A stretch of 64,000 nt of DNA from Chlamydomonas sphaeroides. Lineage: Eukaryota; Chlorophyta; Chlorophyceae; Chlamydomonadales; Chlamydomonadaceae. Numbering within the stretch: the first letter of the stretch is position 1; every line of letters begins with the position of its first letter. The notes below the pieces were generated by a model. That model was not told the DNA's origin, did no database searches, and saw only the letters and a list, made by a program, of their open reading frames with translations. Location of the stretch: contig BDDC01000030.1 of assembly GCA_001662425.1 (NCBI GenBank), positions 32,685 to 96,684 on the forward strand. The letters run 5' to 3'. Positions 34,747 through 46,700 of this stretch are shown one piece after another. Both the position numbers and the translations under genes were made by a program.

Positions 34747-37700
34747 CTAGCCCTGGTGCGAGTGGTGCATCTGCAACTCCACGTGGCTGGGCAGGCCGCC
34801 CGCCGTCAGGCCCGGCTCCTTGACCGCCCCGGGGGCGCCGAGGCACGAGGCGGCGCCCGCCAATCCGCCGCCACCGCCGCGGGCCGAGCGCAGCGTGGCG
34901 ATGGCCCAGGCCGCCAGCACGAGGGCCGTCAGCGACAGGACCAGTGCCAGCACCAGCGCCGCCACGCCGATCTCGTACGCCAGGTTGGCGCGGTCCTCCA
35001 TGGCCTTGAGGCGGGCGCTCAGGTCGTACACCTGCGGCACGCGGTACGGCAGGGTACGACAGCACACGTCACGGGGGCTGGGCATCGTGCGGCATGGGGC
35101 ACAGCGCAGGGCAGGAGCACGTGACACGGGCGAGCCGCGGCCGCGCCCACAACGCAGTGGCGCCGCCGCAGCATGCCCCAGGGTTGGCTGATCCCATCAT
35201 TCCGTCACCCTAGGCCCGCAACAGCTAGGAGCGCAACCGCAGGGATGCCCCGCCGCCGCACCGAGGCTTGCACAATGGTCTCCACGTCGCCGCGGCCCAG
35301 CAGCGCGGCCGTGTTGAGGCCCGCCTCCGAGGCGGCGGTGCTGCCGGGCAGCGCCACGTCGGCGGCCAGCGGCACGCGGCTGAGCACCAGCGCCGAGGCC
35401 ACGGCGGAGGAGGGGGAGCCGGCCTGGCGGTGATGTGGCCGGGCAGTGAGGGGGGCAGCAGGGAGCGCGTCATGGTTACCGCGGCCGCAGCCTCTGCCCA
35501 AAAGGGCCGTGCCTCGTTTTGCCACTCCGAAGCCCCGATCGAGTCCCGCTGCCGGACCCACCGCTGCGCCGGCGTTGGCGGCCACCACCCAGCCCTTTTG
35601 CTCCGCCGCCGCCACCGCGACGTTGGCGCCGGCCGCGTCAGCCAGGCGCGAGCGCGCCTGCTGGCCGAGGCCCACGAAGAAGGGGCCCAGCGCCGAGCTG
35701 ACGCGCGCGGCGGCCGTGGCGGAGGCGGCGTACTTGAGCACGGCCCGCGTGAGGCCGCCGGCGGCGCCGCGGGAGGACTGGTCGGCCAGGGCGAGGATGA
35801 AGTCCAGCCTGGGTTGGGGCAGGTGCGGGATGCGCCGAGGGGTGAGCGTGCCAACCAACGCGCGCGGGCCAGAGGGGCACAGGTCAGGGGCAGGATGCTG
35901 GGCAGGGGCCATGGGAGGGGGCATGGGATGGGCCGGGAGGAGAGGATGCTGGGTAACGTCCTCGCAGGGAGCGAGGCTCAGCATGGGCGTCCTGCACGGC
36001 GACCAAGGTATTTTCCACGCTCTTCAAACGCATACAGCCACACACGCGCACACACCTGAACAGCGGGTAGATGTCCTGGCGGTGGGCAGCGCCCTGCGCG
36101 GTGGGGTACAGCGCCAGCCGGCTCCAGTCGTCGGCGGCCTCCAGGGGCGTGCCCAGGCCGCGGCCGGTGGCGGTGGCGGGGCTGGCGGACAGCAGGTCCT
36201 CCAGCGCCGCCGAGTAGGCGGCAGAGGCGGCAGCAGCGCAGTCGGGCGTAGTGCAGTTGGGGGTCTGCGCGGTGGCGGGGAGAGGGGCGTGTAGGGGCAG
36301 GGCGGGCAGGGCAGCGGGGGATCACTGACGCGTCGCCGCGAGGCGCGGCAGAGCACTGCTGTACCCGCCCCGGATACGACCCACTGGCTCCCCACCCACC
36401 CAGCCCGCCCAGGCACGCGAGCTGCTCGACCGAGCCCGCCGCCCCTCGTGCTAGGACGCTCCCAGCCGCACGCAGCCCCCTGTGCCGCAATCCATAGAGT
36501 AAGCTAGGCGCGAGGCCCCACGCGCGCACACATGCACACTAGGCGGCGCGTGTCGCGTATATACATAATATATGTATATATACATATATATTATTATGAG
36601 CACACGAGGCGGCGCTGGGCTTCGTTCGTCGCACAGGTGCGGCTGCACGCGTCCCTGCCTGCTGGCTACGCACGACCACCTCGTCACCAACACCCAGCGC
36701 ATGCCGCGCGGCGCGTCCTACGAAAACTTGGACATTTAACACACAGACACAGACACAGACACATGCCCCCCCCCGCACCTGCGTGGGGCTGACCCACACC
36801 CTGCTGGAGCCGGTGCTGCGCAGCGCCACCGCCGCCAGCCCGCTGCCGCCGGCCACCTCGGACACCAGGCCGCTGGCGGCGGCCACGGCCAGCACAGAGT
36901 AGGCGGGACCAGCCACCACCTCGCCCAGCAGCGCTTGGGAGGCGCGCATGCCGGCGGCGGGCATGGTGAGGCCGGCCAGCGACACGGCGCAGCCCTGCGT
37001 GGCCGAGGCCTGCGTGGAGGAGGCGGAGGGGAGGGAGGGGACGGGGACGGGGACGGGCGGCGCGACAGTAGCATGCTTGGTTGCGGAAATACACGGCCTG
37101 CCGTCCATGGCAGTCGCGCGTCGGCAGCAGGCGCCCCTTTGCCCAGGCGCCTGCGCCTTCCCCTCCAGGCGCCTGCGCCTCTGCCAGACGCCGCCCACCC
37201 AAACCCCCGCTCACCCGCTGCGCGAGGTAGCTCAGCAGCGCGGCGGCGTCCGCGTCCCCCGGGCCGCCGTGCAGCAGCTTGATGGGCTCGCGGGGCAGCG
37301 ACGCACCCAGGTTTTCGTCCTGGCCGGACAGCAGGAACAGGGGCGAGCAGGGACCCACAGGGGTGTTGCGGGGGCGGGGGCGAGGTACGTGGGCGGGCGG
37401 GGCGAACAAGGGTTTGTGCGGGTGCGGGCGCGAGGTGTGTGGGTGAGTGGGTGGCTCGGTGGGGCAGGCAGGTAGGTAGGCAGGCAGGTGGGCTGGCAGG
37501 ACCAAGCGGTATTGCCAAGGTGAGTTGGTTAGGCTGCCTCGCGACCCCACGTACCCGGATAGACACGTCGTCCCACAGAGTGACTTGGCCGGCGATGATG
37601 CGGGCCAGCGCGCAGTCGCTCAGCCGCAGCCCCGCGCGGCCCTTGTACAGCAGACCCACAGGCCGGATGCTCACGGGGGCCTGCGGCGGCGGGCGGAGGA

Positions 37701-40700
37701 CAGGGGTGGGTAGGGTTGGGAGGCAGGCAGCAGGCATGGGGTGGGGAAAGCGGGGCTCCAGACAAGCAGGCAGGCAGAGCATGGGGGCGACCGCCTGGCT
37801 GCTTAGCCCGCACGATGGGACTGCCGCCCGCCGCCGCCGCAGCCGAGGCCGCAGCCGCAGCCGCAGCAGCGGGCCCCCACCTGCAGCACCGCGGCCTCGC
37901 GCGAGAGGTCGGCCCAGGTGTTGCTGGGCAGGGGGCCGGGGTGGATGACGATGTGGGGCGGCGCGGCGGCGGAGGGCGCCAGCGAGGCGGCGGCCAGGGG
38001 CGTGGGCAGCATCTCGTCCAGCACGCGGGCGGGCGGCGACGACATCTCCTGCGGCCGGGCAGGCGCGGCGCAGCGGAATTGTGTTTAGTGGGTGTGGCGC
38101 AGGAAACGAGGTTGCGGCGGCGGCACAGCAGCAGTAACAGCAGCAGCAGCAGCAGCAGACCCGGGAGCACTGGCGGTGCCGAGGCAGCAGCCCAGCCGGC
38201 ACGCATCACCCGTGCAGCCTGCACCGTGCCGCCCGCCCCGGCCCCTCCCCCGGCCCCAACCCCGACCGCACCTCCACGTCGGCCCGCAGCAGCCTGCTGT
38301 ACGGCATGGCCTCCGGGCCGCACGACATGCGCAGCTCCAGGGGCAGCGCCGCCGCCAGCTGCCGCCGCACGGCCACCAGCTCAGCCTGTGGCACAGGCGG
38401 GGGGCAGGAGGCGGGTGGTGTGGTGGCTGTACGGCAGCACGTGCGCATGGCTAGGCGCTCGCACCGCAGCAGCCGGCAGTGCCTGGTCCGCTGCCTGGCC
38501 CCTGAGCTTTCGCCCAACCCCGCACGCCCGCGCGCGTGCCGGGCCTTGGGTCGCAGCGCGGGGCGCAGGGCGCTTGCCCGGGCCTAAGCTGCCGCAAAGC
38601 TGTAAAAAGCGACACCCACACCCGCGAGCCCGCAGCGCCCGCAGCGCACAGGGCCCCCAGCCAGCGCGCCCACCTGCATAGCGTCCAGGCTCTCCTCCTC
38701 GTAGCTGCGGCGGTTGGCGGAGAAGGTGTAGAGGCCCGAGCCAGCGTCGCGGTAGCTGCCCTCCGCCTCGCTCTCCCACAGCACCGTGAGCGACTTGAGG
38801 CGCGACTGGCTGAGCGACACATGGTTGGCGTCCTGCGAGGGAGGGCCGCGGGGGCAGGGAGGGCCGGGGGTATGAAATGGGTAGAGGTTGCGAAAGCAGT
38901 GACGAAGGTCCCGGAGGGCCAGGGGGGGGGTCAGCCAGCGCAGTACAGTACTGTACTGTAAGCCATGCCGCGACACAGAGCCGGGGCGGGGATGAGCTGT
39001 CAGGGGTGGAAGCGTGCTGCCCCACGCCCGCGGCCGAGAGGCCCAGCAGGACCCACCCGCACGCTCGCGGGCATGGGCGCCAGGCCGTCCTCCTCCAGCA
39101 GCACCGCGCCCTCGGGCCCCACCAGGAAGCTGGCGGGAGGGAGGGAGGGCGGGGGCGATCGGTTGGGTGGCGGCCAGGTGGGTGGCGGTCGGTCGGGTGG
39201 CGGTCGGTCGGGTGGCGGTCGGTTGGGTGGCGGTCGGTTGGGTGGCGGTCGGTTGGGTGGCGGTCGGTTGGGTGGCGNNNNNNNNNNNNNNNNNNNNNNN
39301 NNNNNNNNNNNNNNNNNNNNNNNNNNNNNNNNNNNNNNNNNNNNNNNNNNNNNNNNNNNNNNNNNNNNNNNNNNNNNNNNNNNNNNNNNNNNNNNNNNNN
39401 NNNNNNNNNNNNNNNNNNNNNNNNNNNNNNNNNNNNNNNNNNNNNNNNNNNNNNNNNNNNNNNNNNNNNNNNNNNNNNNNNNNNNNNNNNNNNNNNNNNN
39501 NNNNNNNNNNNNNNNNNNNNNNNNNNNNNNNNNNNNNNNNNNNNNNNNNNNNNNNNNNNNNNNNNNNNNNNNNNNNNNNNNNNNNNNNNNNNNNNNNNNN
39601 NNNNNNNNNNNNNNNNNNNNNNNATGGCGGTGGGTTGGATGGCGGTCGGTTGGGTGGCGGTCGGTTGGGTGGCGGTCAGTTGGGTGGCGGTCGGTTGGGT
39701 GGCGGTCGGTTGGGTGGCGGTCGCGCCCACGGGAGAAGGCCGTCTCTACGAGCACACGGACAGCCAGCCAGAGGATCGTGGCTTGCAGCGGCAGCACCGT
39801 CGCGCCCGTGTTTCCGCTGAGCCCCTCCGCTCCACGTGCCCCGGGCTGCGGTGACCGACTCGCGTCTGGCCGACTCACTCGGCAAAGGCGCGCAGTAGGG
39901 GGCCCGACAGGCCGTAGCCCGCCAGGTTACGGTACACAAACAGGTACTGGAACACGGGGATGGGCCACGTGCCGGGCAGGTTGTACGGCAGCAGGCCGAG
40001 GGCCGCCGCCACGTCGATGGTGGGGTCGGCGAACAGGTCGGCGTTGATGAACTTGAGCTGCGGGCGGCGGGGCCGGGGCCAGGGAGTGTGCGTGGCGCAG
40101 CGAGGGGTGAGGACGGGGCCGGGCGTGGGTGCTGCAAAGCAGCGACGCTTGGCGGGCTTGCGCCGAGCAGGCACTGCGCGGCAGCTGAGCCGCTCCGGCC
40201 CTGCTCCCTACCTCCTGCCCACCCGCCCTGGCCGCGCACCTCGGTCACCGCCTGCGCCACGCCCGCATCCGCGGACCGCAGCACGACCGGCGTCGCGCCG
40301 GGCGCGGCGGCGCGGCTGGGCGCCAGAGGCAGCGCCGCCTCCGCCAGCCCGCTGGCTGCGCCCAGCAGCGCCGGCAGGTAGCCCAGGGAGCCGGGGGTGC
40401 CGGCGATGGCCGCGGCCATGTCCTCGGGCGTCAGGATGGTCTTGTTCTGTGAGGGGGCAGAGGTGGAACGGCAGGGCACAGCTGGTGGGTTGGGCGGGCG
40501 GCAATTGGCTGGATCGCGGCGGCCCGCGCGCGCAGCACACCGGGGGGCGCGGGGGGCGGTAGCTGGCCTGCGATGGGTGCTCCCCTGCCGCCCTGACAGC
40601 CGGCAGGGGCTCCCGTCCCCGTTGGGGGCGGGCGGGGCGGGTGTGTAAGGCACGGTTGGTTGGGGGACGGGGATGGGTGTAGGGTGTAACTGACTGGAGA

Positions 40701-43700
40701 GGCAGGCGTCTTGTCTCATGACGACGCCATTGATGCGTCACATGTTGTTTCTCGATGGCCTATGTGGACGCCATCGACGAAGATACGACATGAGGGCAGC
40801 GGCTCACGTTGTAGCTGGTGCGCACGCCCTCGGCCCAGGCCACGGCGTCGGCCTGGGCGGCGCTGCCCCAGGCCGCCGGGCAGGCCTTGGCCAGGTAGCC
40901 GGTGAGCGCCCAGGTTGGGCCCGAGGGCGCGGCCATGCCGTACACCACCACGGGCGCCGCCAGCAGAGTGCGCTGCGCGTAGTCGCTGTAGCCGTTGGCG
41001 GCGGCCAGGTCGGTGTGGTTCCAGGCGGTGACGGTGCGGCGGTAGAGGCCCGAGAGCAGCTCGCAGGTGAGGGAGAGCGAGGCGCCCGGGACGGCCTTGT
41101 TGTAGAAGAGGCCCAGCGCGGTGACGGCAAAGGGCAGCTGCAGGACCTGCGGGGAGGTGGCGGCGCGGGGGATAGGGAAGGGGCAGGGGTGAGGAGGCGC
41201 GGGCGGCAGGTGGGATGCCGTTGCTGCGGGAGTGCGGTAGGGGTCGTGGGGATCCAGGCGGGGGCGGCGGAGCCAACAACGGGTTTCATCTTACACAGCG
41301 GCGGCTTGGCGGGCTAGCCGCCGCCGCTACGGTCCTGCAGGCCTGCCATCGCACATGCACACGCACCAGCCCTGGTATCGCACATTGAGTCTACCCATAC
41401 GTCGACTAAATCACTTTCATAGCCTCTATCGACGCTGTAGGCCTAGTCGATACGAGGGCCGACGCGCACACGCAACACGGTGACGTACCTTGAGTACGGC
41501 GGTGCTGGCGGGCGGGGCATTTAACGTTGACCACACGTCCGTCGGCAACGGCATGTCAGCAACCTGCCCAGGCGGGAGCAGGCGGGAGCAGGCGGGGGAT
41601 AACGAGGCCCGGCAAGATACGTCATGCGGGTTGGGGGGCCGATTGCGCATGTGCGAGGTATGTGGGCGGAGGCGAAAGGGAGCTGGGCGGGTACCAGGCC
41701 CCGGAGCGGCGCCCACCGCTCAGGGGGCCGGCCACGCCGTACCTTAAAGTGGTTGTAGGAGCTATACATGTTGCTGACCGCAGCAAACTCCTTAATCGCC
41801 TCGTCGCTGCCGACAGCCCTGCGCATGGGGGCGCAGGAACAGACCGAAACCGGACCACACAAGAAGGAACATGCCGGATCAGGGGCGCGCAAGGGCAAGA
41901 GCCGTGCGGCGCAAGGTGGCACGCGGGTGCTGGACAGCGTCGCATTCAATGGGCGGCAGCCGGTCCATGGATTGAGCACACCCGCACGTATGCATGTACG
42001 GCTTGTACGGCGGCCGCCGCCCACCTGTACGACATGACCACCGGCACGCGCGCGCGGCTGCGCAGCACGGCCATCGCGTGCCGTACGGCCGAGGACGACA
42101 CAAAGGAGCCCGAGCCGTGCACCTGCAGGGAGGCGTTGCGGGGGGGCGAGGTGCCGAGGTTCGAGGAGCGGGGGTTTGGCCGTACGCGGCGTGAGTAAGG
42201 GGGGTCACGCCGCGTACGGGGGTTTGGCTCCGCCGCAACACACCGCTTCTAGTTGCAACAGGCGCCGCAGAGCACCCAGCCCGCAGGCCCGGCCCCCACC
42301 CTCTTGCCGGCGCGCCACACCGCCCCCCCCGGGCCACGGCCGCCGCACCTGGTACGAGTTGCCAAGCATGAGCGTGCGCTTGGCGTCGGCCATGTCGGCG
42401 CTGATGCTGGCCATGGAGTTGGTGAGGTAGCTCTCGCGCTTGGAGGATATGACATAGTTGGCCTGGCCCGCAATGGCCTGCGTGCTCGTCTCAACGGCCC
42501 ACTGCAAGGCGCTGCTGTTCACGGTCGTGCTCTCGGTGAAGGACTTGATCGTGGCGTTGCGAATCTGCGGCAGCGCGAGGAGCATGCATAAGGCATTGGA
42601 GCCAGGGACTGGTGGCAGGACCTGCAGGACGGCGTGCGGGGGCCGCCCGGAGCAGTGGGCCTGCAAGGGGCGCAGCTGGCGTGCGGCTTGGCCGGGGCAG
42701 TGCGCTCGGAAGCGCCGCAGCGCACAAGGGAGCCACTGTCTCGCGCGCTCGCGTGCGGCCGCAGTCGAGGAGGCACGCACCGCCTCGCGCAGCGGCAGCA
42801 GCGAGTAGTCCGCCATCCAGGCCGCCACCTCGGACGACAGCAGCATGCGCACAAACACACGCAGCAGCTCGGCTGGGAGGGAAGGAAGGGAGGAACGGGG
42901 AGGGGCGAGGAGGGCGGGCGTGGCGCCGGGCTGCGGTGAGACAGGCGGCGGGGAGCCGGGCTGCGGGCTGCGGGTGTGGAGGACGGAGCGGCGGAACGGG
43001 GCGGGCGGCGGAGCGAGCAAGCCGGCAGCGAGGCAGGCGCGCGGAGTTGGTACAGCCTGGCGGCTGGCTCAGCCGGGCGGCTGGCTCAGCCGGGCAGGCG
43101 GGCGCGGGGCTCTCACCTACGTCCCCCAGCGGGGCCAGGTCCCTCCGCACATATAGGTAGGTGCCCAGGGTGAGCGGCCACTGCTGCGGGTCGTCTTCGC
43201 CCTTGTACACCTGGCGCCGGCGGGGCGGAGGGGGCAGGGCGAAGCGGTGCGCGTGGGACGGGCGCAGTCGCTGCGGGCGAAGGCCGCCGCCGTAGCCTTT
43301 GCATGGTGGCCCCGCCGCGGCGCGAGCTGAAGCCCGCCCCCTGTAGTGCCTGTCTACACTCGGGAGCATACCGCTACGCCCGCCTGGCTCTGCCGACGCC
43401 AGGCCCGGCTGCTGACGAGACCTCACTGCTCCTATCGGCGGGCTGGTGGCCTCGACCACGGAAGCCTGGCCACGCTGGCGGTCACGCCCGCAGCACTGAG
43501 CAGCCTGAAGCTTGACGCTTGGGCGCCCCCCCAGTGCCCACACCTGGCCTCGCCCGTGGCCTGACCGGGTTGGGCCCCCTTGTCTCGGCGACAAGCACAG
43601 GCATTTTGTGTGCTGCTGTGTGGCAAACCTCCACCTCTACCACCATCCCCCCGTCCCCCGCCCCGCTCCCAGGCAACGTATCTTAGGTGGTGGGCTCTAT

Positions 43701-46700
43701 CGAGTCGTGTCGTCGACGCATCGATAGCAGTGATGAAAGGTCAAGGGGGCTGTCCGGTATCGATAGCATCGGTAGCATCGGTGAAAGGCACGAGGGCTGT
43801 CCGGGCCTCACCGGGTTGACGTCGAGCCACTGTCTTGAGGTCAGGTCGGTGGGGAACTGCGAGGCAATGAAGGCGTCGCTGGCCACGATGGCCACGTCGG
43901 ACGTGAGCCGGGTCTTGTTGGCGTTGAGGATGGCCACCTCCTTGAGGCCTGGCAGACAGGAAGGGGGAAGAGGGGGAACAAGGGGAGTCGACACGTGTGT
44001 ATTGCGGAATCGTGAGGAGACACCGCACAGCGCGCTCAGCAGCTCGGGATACGTGGAGAGAGGGAGGTGCAGTGTAGGATAGAGAGCACGCTCGGGGTAT
44101 GTGGTGGGAGAGAGCATGGACAGGCGCGAACAGCTCGGGCGCGGCGGCAGGTCGCAGGGCAGCAGCACGGCGGGTGCGAAGGCCCTTCCGCAGGCCAGTC
44201 AGCGCCCGGGGGGTGGCGGTGCGGCGCCCTCTCCAACCCGCACAGTCAAGTGTGCGCAAAAAGACACACCCGCGCACACCCCAAACCACTTGCGAATGAA
44301 CAACCCAAACCCAAACCCTGCCGCACCCGCCAGCAGGCCCTGCCCGCTCTCCACGTATCCCAGGCTGTACGGCACCCCGCCAATCTCCTCCATCATCCGC
44401 TGGCTGCCCTCCACCGTCTTCCAGCGGGGCTCCTGCGGGGGTGCGTGGGTTTGGGGCGCAGGACGGCAAGGGCGGCAAGGGCTGGGTGCGTGTGTGTGGG
44501 GGGGGAGCGGGGCGGGGCACGATGATGACTTGATGGGTGTGTCCAACTTTTAGGGCCGAAAAAGAGTACCACGCCGTACGCGTCGCGCGGTGTGGTGCGC
44601 GGCAGCGCTAGGCACGAAGCCCGCTATCATGCCAGGAGGGAGTCAGGCAGGCAGGGAGTCAGGCAGGGAGGGAGGGAGGAGGGCAGGGAGGCAGGCAGGC
44701 AGGGAGGCAGGTAGGGAGGCAGGGAGGGAGGCAAGTAGGGAGGGAAGCAGTCAGGGAGGCAGGCAGGCAAGGAGGCAGGCAGGCAGGGAGGGAGGAAGGC
44801 AGGGAGGCAGGCAGGGAGGCAGGCAGGGAGGCAGGCAGGGAGGGAGGCAGGCAGGGAGGCAGGGAGGGAGGCAGGGAGGCAGACAGGGTGGGAAGCAGTC
44901 AGGGAGGCAGGCAGGGAGGGAGGCAGGCAGTCAGGGAGGCAGTCAGGGAGGCAGGCAGGGAGGCAGGGAGGGAGGCAGGGAGGGAGGCAGGGCAGGAGGC
45001 AGGAAGGCAGGCAGGCAGGGAGGCAGGGAGGGAGGGCGGGAGGGCGGGAGGGAGGGAGGCAGGCAGGGCGGGAGGCAGGCAGGGAGGCAGGCAGGAAGGC
45101 AGGGGCCGCAGGCAGGAGGCCACGGCTGCCGGCCGGGCAGCGCCGGGAGCGGCACGGGTGTGCTTGGGATCCCGACACCAAGCGGTGGCTGCGTACCACA
45201 GCCCGCAGCCAGCGGCGTGCGCCTGGCCGAGATGATGACGCGGTGGTGAAGCCCAGGAGTGAGAGAATGAGATGGGCGCAACCATCACACACCGCAGCAG
45301 CCGCACCTGGTCCGCGGGCCAGTCCGTGACGGTGCCGACGCGGCGGTTCTGGTTGACGCCCGGGCCTGTTTGGTTGAGGTTGGCTTTGTCGACCTTTGTC
45401 CACTCGTCCTCGCAGGCCCTGTCGCGGCAGCAGGGGCAGCAGGGGCAGCAGGGGCAGCAGGGGGGGGCAGGGGCGGGCTCGCACGGTCCCCACGCGGCCC
45501 ACGCACGGGGCCCTGCATGGCAACGCCATACCCGGCCGGGGTACGGGTATCGGGCCGCCTCGCACGCGCTGCTGGGCGTCACTCGGGTCGGCAAGCTGCT
45601 GCCCTGGACCTACTCCTCACCGACCCGGCACCAGCGGGGCTGCGGTCTGGTAGGCTCCACGCGCCCCGTCCCATGGCCAACAGCCGAGGCACCCAGGCTG
45701 GCAAACCAGCCATCTTCAACATGCATCTACATCGACACACACGTTCAGAAAACACGCGCACGGCCCCCGACCCCGACCCCCGACCCCGACCCACCGAGCC
45801 AAGTAGTGGGTCGCGGCACGAACACCCCCACTCCCACGATCACATTAATCCCGACCCACTGAGCCAAGTAGTGGGTGATGGCGTAGGTGCTGCTGCTGCC
45901 GCCGGTGTCGCGGTGCACCACCCGGATGGGGCTGCTGATGGCGGTGAGGGCCTCGGACAGGTCGCGGTTGGCGTTGACAATCTCTTGGTCGGACCAGCTG
46001 GCGGGAGGGGGGCAGCAGGAACGGCCTCGGTATCGAAGCAGTTGCATAGGCGCAGCAAGCGGGTAACGTTGGGCCATGCTGCTACGTCGGCCATCCCGGG
46101 AGCCGAGGGCCGCGGGCGGGGCGGGAGGTGCCGGGGTGGGGCGGGAGGCGCCGGGGCGGGGCGGGTGGTGCTGTGGGCCGTGGGCGAGGCGGAGACGGGC
46201 CGGGCGGCGTCGCTGTGCTTAGCGGGAGGCGCAGGGCTTGCAGCCTAGCCCGGTGGGAGGCCCTTGACGAAGACGAGGAGAGGTATTCGCCACCAACAAC
46301 CAACAAGCAAGCGCTCCATCTCAGCCGCCGAGCGCACGCACTTGGTGATGGCCCCTCGGAAGATGCGCGCCAGCACGCAGGGCGGCAGGAAGAGCCCCTG
46401 CGGCAGGGCGCAGGCACGGGCCAGGGCGAGCGCGAGGGCAGGGTGAGTGCAGGCAGGCGGCGGCGCGGGGAGGCATGTAGCGTGGAGCGGACGGAGTTAC
46501 GATCAAGGGAGGGAGGGGCAGGCAGGGCAGAGCGGGGCAGGGCAGGGCAGGGGGACGTCCTCACTGTCTTTCCATCAGCCGCTTTGGGCCAACAGGTTTT
46601 CGCCCCTACCGAATCCGCACCCCCAAACCGTGTTCACAATGCCGATGCCGGCCAGTTGGCGTGCGACACGTACCTCGAGTCCCTTACCCCTCGTCCTCCC

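Noticed and set aside
34820..36294. Plus-strand frames between 34820 and 36294
   Set aside because: They are antisense to exons 26-29 of the PstS-like gene, which encode a clear membrane helix and join in phase.
39734..39820. Minus-strand segment NTGATVLPLQATILWLAV as an extra exon
   Set aside because: It looks like a membrane helix, but exons 18 and 19 join in phase and restore the family pattern without it; no good donor was seen.
38965..40047. Long + and - frames through the 15-bp minisatellite and gap
   Set aside because: Open only because the unit is 15 bp and N is unread; the real exons of the PstS-like gene lie on both sides and join without it.
44545..44556. Telomere-like CTTTTAGGG
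   Set aside because: A single copy of the Chlamydomonas telomere unit TTTTAGGG; no tandem array.
44627..45565. Long minus-strand frame rich in Cys-Leu-Pro-Pro
   Set aside because: It is produced by the GGCAGG/GGGAGG tract inside an intron; no start context, no domain, and it overlaps the real exon at 45307-45418 in a different frame.
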